Part shown: positions 1 to 4,437 of the stretch, piece after piece
Numbering within the stretch: the stretch's first letter is position 1
Layout of the letters: the number at the start of each line of letters is the position of its first letter
Source of the DNA: JAPLXD01 sp041662765
GTDB lineage: Bacteria; Patescibacteriota; Minisyncoccia; Moranbacterales; UBA11712
Assembly: GCA_041662765.1 (NCBI GenBank)
Contig: JBAZRT010000038.1
Location: 1 to 6,733, forward strand
Length of the DNA stretch: 6,733 nucleotides
Direction: 5' to 3'
Position numbers and translations under genes: made by a program
Notes under the pieces: model-generated
Database searches by the model: none
The model's input: the letters and a program-made list of their open reading frames with translations, nothing else
Told to the model about the DNA's origin: nothing

Positions 1-1
1 T

Positions 2-430
2 CTTTTGAATGAATCCGGGGAAATTTTGATAGTGAAGCCAAGCTACAAGGACCATTGGTCTGTCCCAGGCGGTGTGATCGACAAAGATGAATCTCCGAGA
101 GACGCGGCGCTGCGCGAGGTCAAAGAAGAGACGAATCTTGATTTGAAAAGTATGCGCTTCGTTTGTCTTGACTATATGTCACCGCGAGATAGCGGATATT
201 CAACTCATGATGAAAATATCCAATTTATTTTTTTTGGTGGCGTGCTCACAGCCGATAATATAAAAGGAATAAAATTGGCCGAAAAAGAAATAAGCGAGTA
301 TAAATTTGCAGGAAAAAGCGAAGCTTTGGAATTGGTTGGTGAAAAACTTTCCAATCGCCTGGAGTCGTGTTTCAAGGCGCTTGAGCTTGGAACGCCTGTT
401 TATTTGGAGGGAGGAAAGGAAAAAAATTAA
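2..430 (+). CDS. Nudix hydrolase (5' end cut by window edge)
   Basis: The Nudix box is clear. Counting the TTG at position 5 as residue 1, it runs G23-x5-E29-x7-R37-E38-V-K-E41-E42-T-N44-L45, with the metal-binding glutamates E38, E41 and E42 present. The usual Gly near the box end is Asn44. The frame stays open to the window edge and the visible protein begins inside the first Nudix strand (GEILIVKPSYKDHWSVPGG), so about 10-25 N-terminal residues probably lie upstream; the in-frame TTG is not a convincing start. Family members hydrolyse nucleoside diphosphates linked to another group (NTPs, ADP-ribose, NADH, nucleotide sugars) using Mg2+. The substrate cannot be told from the sequence. The C-terminal 30 residues form a charged helix and tail ending GGKEKN. 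The next gene starts 11 bp downstream in the same direction, so the two are probably co-transcribed. Confidence 0.88.
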   Translation, partial: LLNESGEILIVKPSYKDHWSVPGGVIDKDESPRDAALREVKEETNLDLKSMRFVCLDYMSPRDSGYSTHDENIQFIFFGGVLTADNIKGIKLAEKEISEYKFAGKSEALELVGEKLSNRLESCFKALELGTPVYLEGGKEKN

Positions 431-441
431 ATAGAAAAATC

Positions 442-975
442 ATGAAAACATTGATCATTTCTGGCAGTCCCAGAAAAGGCAATACGGAATTTGTTCTGAA
501 CAAGATTTATAAGTCCATTCAGGGTGAAAAGGAGCTAATTTTGCTTCGAAACAAAAATATCAAGCATTGCGCTGGCTGCTTGTATTGCGATGAGCACAAA
601 AAATGCGCCATTCAGGACGATATGCAGGATTTGTATAGCAAAATGCAAGAAGCGGATATTATTGTCCTCGGAACTCCGAATTATTTTGACAATGTGCCGG
701 GGCTCATGAAAGATTTTATCGATCGCACCAATCCATTTTATGAAACCGATAAGTTGAAAGGCAAAAAACTGATCACGATCGTAACTGGAGGCGGGAAAAT
801 AAAAAATTCCAAGCGAGTAGGCGAACAAGCCTTGAAATATTTTTCCGATGCCCATCAAATGAGGCTTGTTGGCAGCTATTGTTTTCAAGCCTTGCATTTC
901 AATGATGCCGAGAAAAATCCCAAAACAAAAATCGCGATAGACAAAATCGCAAGAAAAATCAACTCAATAAAATAG
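442..975 (+). CDS. Flavodoxin-fold NAD(P)H-dependent FMN reductase / iron-sulfur flavoprotein-like
   Basis: A 177-residue flavodoxin-like protein. It opens with strand 1 and the FMN phosphate loop (SGSPRKGNT, residues 7-15) and has the second flavin-contact motif LGTPNYFDNVPGLMKDFIDR at 76-95. Both are hallmarks of the NADPH-dependent FMN reductase family. Between them is a compact cysteine cluster, C43-x2-C46-x2-C49-x5-C55, matching the CX2CX2CX4-7C spacing of iron-sulfur flavoproteins (Isf family), which bind a [4Fe-4S] cluster and pass electrons to FMN. Cluster binding is inferred from this spacing. The ATG at 442 puts strand 1 at the very N-terminus, as expected. A purine-rich GGAGGGAGGAAAGG stretch lies about 22 bp upstream inside the Nudix gene, far for a ribosome site. 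Likely a cytoplasmic redox or oxygen-stress enzyme; the physiological substrate is unknown. Confidence 0.85.
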   Translation: MKTLIISGSPRKGNTEFVLNKIYKSIQGEKELILLRNKNIKHCAGCLYCDEHKKCAIQDDMQDLYSKMQEADIIVLGTPNYFDNVPGLMKDFIDRTNPFYETDKLKGKKLITIVTGGGKIKNSKRVGEQALKYFSDAHQMRLVGSYCFQALHFNDAEKNPKTKIAIDKIARKINSIK

Positions 976-1034
976 ATCCATAGATATTGAATAGGTTGAA
1001 TTTTAGCGAAAAAACTAAGATTAACTAAACTTTT

Positions 1035-1574
1035 ATGATTATTAAAAAAATCACACAGGCTGGCAATCCTATTCTGAGGAAGAAAGCGGAGATGGTAAAG
1101 GATTTCAAATCCCAAAAGACAAAAAAGACGATAAAAGACTTGATTGATACAATGCGATCGGGCAGCCTTGTAGGAATAGCGGCTCCGCAAATCGGTCGAT
1201 GTTCCCGAATTTTCATAACCGAAATAAGAAAGACAGCAAACAGGGAAATAAAAAATAAAGATGAATTGAGAGTGTTTATAAATCCCAGGATAGTCAGATT
1301 TTCAAAGAAAACGAGCGTTGGCTATGAAGGATGCGGAAGTGTCGGAAACGCTCAAATTTTCGGACCGGTGAAAAGAGCAGATGAAATAACGATCGAAGCT
1401 TTGAACGAAAAAGGCGAAAAGTTTGTCTTGAAGGCTCAAGATTTGCTGGCAAGGGTCATTCAACATGAGTTCGATCACATAAACGGAATCATCTTCACGG
1501 ACAAAATTTTCGATTATAAAAAAATTATGAGCGGGGACGAATATAGGAAATTATCAAAAATCGATAAATCATAA
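1035..1574 (+). CDS. def: Peptide deformylase
   Basis: Removes the N-formyl group from the initiator Met of new proteins at the ribosome exit, using a bound metal ion. All three family motifs are visible in 179 residues. Motif 1 is VGIAAPQIG (46-54, Q52 catalytic), motif 2 is EGCGS (98-102, C100 a metal ligand) and motif 3 is QHEFDH (143-148, with H144 and H148 as ligands and E145 the catalytic base). The N-terminal NPILRKKA (11-18) is also typical. Two deviations stand out: the usual Leu of EGCLS is Gly101, and the first Gly of GxGLAAPQ is Leu45. The metal ligands and catalytic Glu are intact, so I expect an active enzyme. The ATG at 1035 gives a normal N-terminus (MIIKKITQAGNPILR). No Shine-Dalgarno sequence precedes it. 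rlmN follows 24 bp downstream. Confidence 0.95.
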   Translation: MIIKKITQAGNPILRKKAEMVKDFKSQKTKKTIKDLIDTMRSGSLVGIAAPQIGRCSRIFITEIRKTANREIKNKDELRVFINPRIVRFSKKTSVGYEGCGSVGNAQIFGPVKRADEITIEALNEKGEKFVLKAQDLLARVIQHEFDHINGIIFTDKIFDYKKIMSGDEYRKLSKIDKS

Positions 1575-1598
1575 ATTCTGCGCTTCGGTAACAGCATT

Positions 1599-2600
1599 AT
1601 GGATTTCAAAAAACTCGAAGAATTGATGAAAACAGAATCGGCGTTTCGCCTGAAGCAGGCCAAAAAGGCTGTTTTTTGTGATTTGATAACAGATTGGAGC
1701 GAGGCGACAACCCTTTCGAAAGATCTTCGCGAAACATTGCAAAAAGAGGTCCCGCTCGAAATCAAAGGAAAAAACTTTGTTTCAAAAGACGATCGGACGG
1801 TGAAGGTCGCCATTGAACTCGAAGATGGCATGGTGATCGAAACGGTGCTGATGAAACATACGGATCGGCGCAATACTGTATGCGTTTCATCTCAGGTCGG
1901 ATGTCCGCTTGGCTGCTTGTTTTGCGTGACAGGAGAAATGGGCTTCAAAAGAAATCTCAACGCATCCGAGATATTGGATCAAGTTTTGTTTTTCGCGCGA
2001 TATCTCAAAAAGGAAGATGAAAAAATAACAAACGTCGTTTTCATGGGGATGGGGGAGCCTTTTTTGAATTGGGAAAATGTGAGCCAAGCTATTCAAATTC
2101 TCAACGATGACAATTGTTTTGGGATCGGAGCGAGAAAGATTTCTGTTTCGACGGCGGGCATCACGGGGGGAATCGAAAAGATGGCCGAAGAATTTCCTCA
2201 AATCAACTTGGCGATCTCGCTTCACGCCCCGGACGACAAATTGCGCGGGGAACTGATGCCGGTGAGCAACGAATATCCTCTCCAAAAAGTTTTTCAGGCA
2301 GTCGACAGATATATTGAAAGAACCAACCGAAAGGTGATGTTTGAATATGTAATGCTAAAAGACGTGAACGATTCGGAAGAGCAGGCGAGAGAATTGGCGA
2401 AGCTTCTCAAAAAACCTTTGTATATGGCCAATCTTATCGCCTACAATCCCAACGGGAGGTTCGAACCCTCCTCACCGGAAAAGATCAAAAAATTCAAGGC
2501 TATTTTGGAAAAATCCGGTGTATTTGCCACTCAAAGATACCGTTTCGGAACGGATATCGAAGCTGCTTGCGGACAATTGGCGGGGAAAAAGATAAAATAA
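1599..2600 (+). CDS. rlmN: Dual-specificity 23S rRNA A2503 / tRNA A37 C2-methyltransferase RlmN (radical SAM)
   Basis: Methylates C2 of A2503 in 23S rRNA and of A37 in some tRNAs by a radical-SAM, methyl-cysteine route. In 333 residues the [4Fe-4S] site is C102-x3-C106-x2-C109 (GCPLGCLFC). The two mechanism cysteines are present: C95 (in TVCVSSQVGC, seven before the first cluster Cys, as for E. coli C118) and C324 (in AACGQLAG, as for C355). Other family motifs are GMGEP (150-154), a STAGI segment (184-188) and SLHAP (207-211). An N-terminal domain of about 90 residues precedes the radical-SAM core, ending in IETVLM with E81 in the place of the conserved Glu. The protein is slightly shorter than E. 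coli RlmN. The last gene of the plus-strand cluster; its stop codon lies inside the left arm of the terminator that follows. Confidence 0.97.
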   Translation: MDFKKLEELMKTESAFRLKQAKKAVFCDLITDWSEATTLSKDLRETLQKEVPLEIKGKNFVSKDDRTVKVAIELEDGMVIETVLMKHTDRRNTVCVSSQVGCPLGCLFCVTGEMGFKRNLNASEILDQVLFFARYLKKEDEKITNVVFMGMGEPFLNWENVSQAIQILNDDNCFGIGARKISVSTAGITGGIEKMAEEFPQINLAISLHAPDDKLRGELMPVSNEYPLQKVFQAVDRYIERTNRKVMFEYVMLKDVNDSEEQARELAKLLKKPLYMANLIAYNPNGRFEPSSPEKIKKFKAILEKSGVFATQRYRFGTDIEAACGQLAGKKIK

Positions 2601-2630
2601 ATCACCCCGGAGTTCGGAGTGATTTATTTT
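2594..2630. terminator. Bidirectional intrinsic terminator between rlmN and the convergent small gene
   Basis: A 12-bp perfect inverted repeat, AAAATAAATCAC (2594-2605) and GTGATTTATTTT (2619-2630), continues inward past one mismatch into CCG/CGG with loop GAGTT. On the plus strand the right arm itself supplies the U-rich end (TTATTTTT); on the minus strand the stem is followed by TTTATTTTATCTTTTT. The rlmN stop codon (2598-2600) lies inside the left arm, and the minus-strand gene ends at 2636, so one hairpin serves both convergent transcripts. Confidence 0.85.
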
Positions 2631-2635
2631 TGCCT

Positions 2636-2866
2636 TCAAGCTTGCTCTTCCTCGACCTCTTCTTTTTCTTCTTTCATCTCCATTTCGGGTTTTTCTGCGA
2701 GACGCCGCATTTCGCGGAGAAATTCGAGCTTCGCCTCCAAAATCTTTTCCTTTTTCTTCATCTTGGCCATCATAAATTCCTTTTTGAATTTCTTCGGCCA
2801 TTTCATGCAGCCCATTTCCATCATCTCATTCATTTCCATGGAACCTTTTTCGTATTCGTTGCACAT
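2636..2866 (-). CDS. Small Met-rich, highly charged protein of unknown function
   Basis: A 76-residue protein I do not recognise. The first 36 residues hold 10 of its 13 methionines, two cysteines (C2, C20) and a GCMKWPKKF segment (19-27). Residues 28-60 look like one charged helix (KKEFMMAKMKKKEKILEAKL, then EFLREMRRLAEKP). The tail from 61 is almost all Glu, Lys and Met (MEMKEEKEEVEEEQ), probably disordered or coiled. No membrane segment or signal peptide is visible, so it is presumably cytoplasmic. The ATG at 2866 has only a weak AAGAA upstream. It ends in TGA and then the shared terminator. It lies 94 bp downstream of the M23 peptidase gene on the same strand and may share its transcript. 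The placement and terminator support a real gene. The Met/Cys-rich start could bind metal or simply be a hydrophobic helix face; I cannot tell. Confidence 0.6.
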   Translation of the reverse strand: MCNEYEKGSMEMNEMMEMGCMKWPKKFKKEFMMAKMKKKEKILEAKLEFLREMRRLAEKPEMEMKEEKEEVEEEQA

Positions 2867-2921
2867 ACATTTGTTTCTTAAAATTATTTTTGCCGACCTT
2901 TCATATTTGAATACGAACGCA

Positions 2922-2955
2922 GGAAAATTTTGTTTTCAAAAGAAAAATATTTTCC
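2922..2955 (-). other. AT-rich nested hairpin just after the M23 peptidase gene
   Basis: Read on the minus strand, GGAAAAT and ATTTTCC form a 7-bp outer stem, with TTTTC/GAAAA pairing again inside around a TTTT loop. It begins 5 bp after the peptidase stop codon. It is not followed by a U-run, so it may be a weak terminator or a 3'-end stabiliser between the two minus-strand genes. AT-rich sequence forms such repeats by chance, so confidence is low. Confidence 0.35.
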
Positions 2956-2960
2956 AAAAA

Positions 2961-3677
2961 TTATTTGCAAACAAGCGAACACGGGTCAATCCATCCGGAG
3001 AGTTGCGATTGGGAGCTGACGTAGCCAAGAATATTTGTCGCGCTGCCTTTGCTGATACCAAGATGGAGATGTTTTCTCTCGCCGTCCGTTTCGGAAGAAT
3101 AGGCCTTGCCCAAAATTCCGATCTCGTCGCCGGCGCTCAAAGTATCCCCTGCGTTTTTCTTGATGCTGGCCAGCTTCAAATGGCCATAGATCACGGTGAT
3201 CGGCTGGTTATCGAGGACACAGCTCTGGACAAGAACACCGCCATAGCCGGAAGCGGATCTTTTTACGGCGATTTTTCCTGAGCATACTGCATGGATCGGA
3301 ACATTCGCATCCAATTCTTCCGGAAAAATTTCAAAATCCGTCCCAGTGTGGTATCCCTGAAACCTTTCCGGCTGGACGGGTGAGGTTTTGGGAGTGATAT
3401 ATATGCCAAAAGGCTTTTTCGTCACTCTTTCGGCCGCGCGGTCAAGCGGCGGAAGGAACCCGCTTGAATTTTGCAAAGGAAAAAAATTTTTGCTATCGGA
3501 TGGAGCAGATGCAGCCGGCGCGCTTTGGGGAGGAGCTTGATTATCGCTGGCGGGAATATCCGCCGAAATATTTTTTGCCGGAACAACTGGATTGTTTTTC
3601 CGAAGGCTGTTTTTCACCAAAACAAAAACGGCTCCGGCGAGAATTATGAAAATAGCGGCAAGAATTATTTTTTTCAT
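2961..3677 (-). CDS. Membrane-anchored M23 (LytM-type) zinc metallopeptidase
   Basis: A 238-residue protein from the ATG at 3677. Residues 2-22 are one hydrophobic segment after MKK, an uncleaved anchor or signal peptide. A Pro/Ala/Ser-rich linker follows at about 42-62, then a C-terminal M23 domain from about 90. The metal site is complete: H110 and D114 (HTGTD), with H205 of the HLH motif (203-205) as third ligand, plus catalytic H166 (YGHL) and H203. Family members cut peptide cross-links in peptidoglycan outside the membrane, or act as activators of other hydrolases; intact residues favour an enzyme. Four cysteines (C132, C153, C233, C237) could form disulfides outside the cell. The frame is open to another ATG at 3716 (13 more residues, MKDSRVRNSKNIA). 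I prefer 3677 because a perfect TATAAT overlaps the 3716 ATG and because 3677 puts MKK directly before the membrane helix. Confidence 0.88.
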   Translation of the reverse strand: MKKIILAAIFIILAGAVFVLVKNSLRKNNPVVPAKNISADIPASDNQAPPQSAPAASAPSDSKNFFPLQNSSGFLPPLDRAAERVTKKPFGIYITPKTSPVQPERFQGYHTGTDFEIFPEELDANVPIHAVCSGKIAVKRSASGYGGVLVQSCVLDNQPITVIYGHLKLASIKKNAGDTLSAGDEIGILGKAYSSETDGERKHLHLGISKGSATNILGYVSSQSQLSGWIDPCSLVCK

Positions 3678-3714
3678 AGCGATGTTCTTGCTATTTCTTA
3701 CACGGCTATCCTTC

Positions 3715-3745
3715 ATTATATTGCAAATCGGGAAAAAGTTGTCCA
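3715..3745 (-). promoter_or_regulatory. Promoter of the M23 peptidase gene
   Basis: On the minus strand a perfect -10 TATAAT spans 3720-3715, with TGGACA (5 of 6 to TTGACA) at 3745-3740. The spacer is 19 bp, longer than the ideal 17. Transcription would begin near 3708, about 30 nt before the ATG at 3677 and downstream of the ATG at 3716. Confidence 0.6.
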
Positions 3746-3770
3746 GTCGTGTTAAAATAATTGGGTAAGA

Positions 3771-3776
3771 TATAAT
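3771..3776 (+). promoter_or_regulatory. Possible plus-strand -10 box of the short transcript unit
   Basis: A perfect TATAAT in AAGATATAATTTTT. There is no good -35 box at 16-18 bp (best is GTGTTA, 3 of 6), so this is a partial promoter call. It lies 16 bp before the ATG at 3793. Confidence 0.4.
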
Positions 3777-3792
3777 TTTTAAAATAAAAAAA

Positions 3793-3903
3793 ATGAAAAA
3801 AACAAAAAAAGTTTATTTTGGCTCGCTGGGCATTTTTCCTCTCACGATATCAATCAGCGGCCAGGGTGAAGTGACGCGAATGGACGCAGTGCGAGTGAGA
3901 TAA
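3793..3903 (+). CDS. Possible 36-residue small protein, or coding-like part of a small RNA
   Basis: ATG at 3793 to TAA at 3901-3903. The peptide begins MKKTKKVYFGSLGIFPLTIS and ends with a more polar, basic stretch (SGQGEVTRMDAVRVR). The hydrophobic middle is too short to be a confident membrane segment. There is no ribosome-binding site: the 10 bases before the ATG are nearly all A. I do not recognise the sequence. In favour of a gene are the TATAAT just upstream and the hairpin just downstream. Against are its size, the poly-A origin of the lysines and the overlap with inverted repeats that suggest an RNA structure instead. Confidence 0.3.
   Translation: MKKTKKVYFGSLGIFPLTISISGQGEVTRMDAVRVR
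3840..3900 (+). repeat. Nested imperfect inverted repeats, possible structured RNA
   Basis: Outer arms TCTCAC (3840-3845) and GTGAGA (3895-3900) enclose inner arms GCGGCCA (3857-3863) and TGGACGC (3881-3887; 6 of 7 pair), with a 17-nt loop and internal loops of 11 and 7 nt. This block is clearly richer in G and C than the A/T-rich sequence on either side. It could be the core of a small RNA, but the pairing is modest and may be chance. Confidence 0.3.
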
Positions 3904-3914
3904 ATAAATTTTTC

Positions 3915-3965
3915 AAAGTCCTCCCGAAATGTGCTTTATACAAGCCAAAAAAACGGGAGGATTTT
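3915..3965 (+). terminator. Hairpin ending the short transcript unit (terminator-like)
   Basis: AAAGTCCTCCCG (3915-3926) pairs with CGGGAGGATTTT (3954-3965): 12 pairs including one G-U that exists only in plus-strand RNA. The 27-nt loop has a small inner stem, GCTT (3933-3936) with AAGC (3942-3945). The U-run is only four bases and the loop is long, so this is a plausible rather than classical terminator. The next promoter begins 3 bp later. Confidence 0.5.
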
Positions 3966-3967
3966 GC

Positions 3968-3996
3968 TTGCCAAGAATTGAAATATTTGATACAAT
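3968..3996 (+). promoter_or_regulatory. Sigma70-type promoter for the membrane protein-gyrB unit
   Basis: TTGCCA (3968-3973) and TACAAT (3991-3996) are separated by exactly 17 bp, each one base off consensus. The expected start of transcription near 4003 leaves a leader of under 20 nt before the ATG at 4021. Confidence 0.7.
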
Positions 3997-4020
3997 AATA
4001 CAAGGGTAAAAACAAAGCCG

Positions 4021-4389
4021 ATGACAATTCGCGCGTATCTTTGGGGGATGCGTTTTTGCACGCTTGTGGCTCTTGGGTCGCTGATTCTGGTTGTATATCG
4101 TATCAATCCGGAAAAGGACGGAATTCCGGGGCAAACGCTTTTTTACATCAGTTTATTTTTTTTCATAACGGGGATTGCCACGCTTTTTTTGTTTTGGCTG
4201 CGTCGGACTTTTTCCAAAAACGAGGTGGTATATGCCAATGTCGGAATCAGTTTCCGCCAAGGCGTGTTTGTCGCACTGACCGTTTTGGTATTGCTGATTT
4301 TGCAAAGTTTCCGGCTTTTGGTCTGGTGGGACGGAGGGATCGTTCTCGCAGGAGTGCTTCTTGTGGAACTTTGGTTTTTATCCAGATAA
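4021..4389 (+). CDS. Small four-helix integral membrane protein of unknown function
   Basis: A 122-residue, very hydrophobic protein with four predicted membrane helices at about 11-27, 38-60, 80-97 and 104-120. Short charged links separate them: RINPEKDG (27-34) after helix 1, and LRRTFSKNE (60-68) after helix 2. The N-terminus YLWGMRF, the RRTFSKNEVVYANVGISFRQG loop region and WWDGG (102-106) look like conserved patches. I believe similar short proteins occur widely in Candidate Phyla Radiation genomes, but this is recall and no function is known to me. The ATG at 4021 follows the promoter directly; Met10 (4048) would be an alternative start and would leave the helices intact. AAGGG lies 14 nt upstream, long for a ribosome site. 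gyrB starts 48 bp downstream with no clear promoter between, so the two are probably co-transcribed. Confidence 0.8.
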   Translation: MTIRAYLWGMRFCTLVALGSLILVVYRINPEKDGIPGQTLFYISLFFFITGIATLFLFWLRRTFSKNEVVYANVGISFRQGVFVALTVLVLLILQSFRLLVWWDGGIVLAGVLLVELWFLSR

Positions 4390-4437
4390 CGAAATAAATT
4401 TTAGATCTGAAATTGGAAATAAAAACTTTATACAACT

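Larger units (their letters stand above)
3678..4020. other. Intergenic region with divergent promoters and a possible short transcript
   Basis: The only gap over 300 bp. From left to right it holds the leader and promoter of the minus-strand peptidase, a plus-strand TATAAT, an A-rich leader with a 36-codon ORF, a GC-richer block with nested inverted repeats (3840-3900), a strong hairpin (3915-3965) and the promoter of the next plus-strand gene (3968-3996). I see no tRNA, known riboswitch, CRISPR repeat or transposon end in it. Confidence 0.6.

Noticed and set aside
406..420. GGAGGGAGGAAAGGA as a ribosome-binding site for the gene at 442
   Set aside because: It ends about 21 nt before the ATG, too far for a normal site, and is explained by the Glu-Gly-Gly-Lys codons at the end of the Nudix gene. 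No alternative start lies at the right distance.
976..1034. A separate promoter for def
   Set aside because: TTGAAT and TAAGAT strings occur but with 14-bp or otherwise poor spacing; nothing better than AT-rich background.
2619..3281. A 220-codon open frame on the plus strand
   Set aside because: It is antisense to the small Met-rich gene and the M23 peptidase, which has a full catalytic motif set. Its translation is Ser/Phe-rich low complexity, as expected from reading A/G-rich coding sequence backwards.
3954..3961. CGGGAGGA as a ribosome-binding site sequestered in a hairpin (riboswitch-like)
   Set aside because: No start codon with a meaningful frame follows within 5-12 nt, and the next gene starts about 60 nt away beyond its own promoter.
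4390..4437. A separate promoter or terminator before gyrB
   Set aside because: TTGGAA and TTATAC are too close together and no stable hairpin is present; read-through from the promoter at 3968 is simpler.
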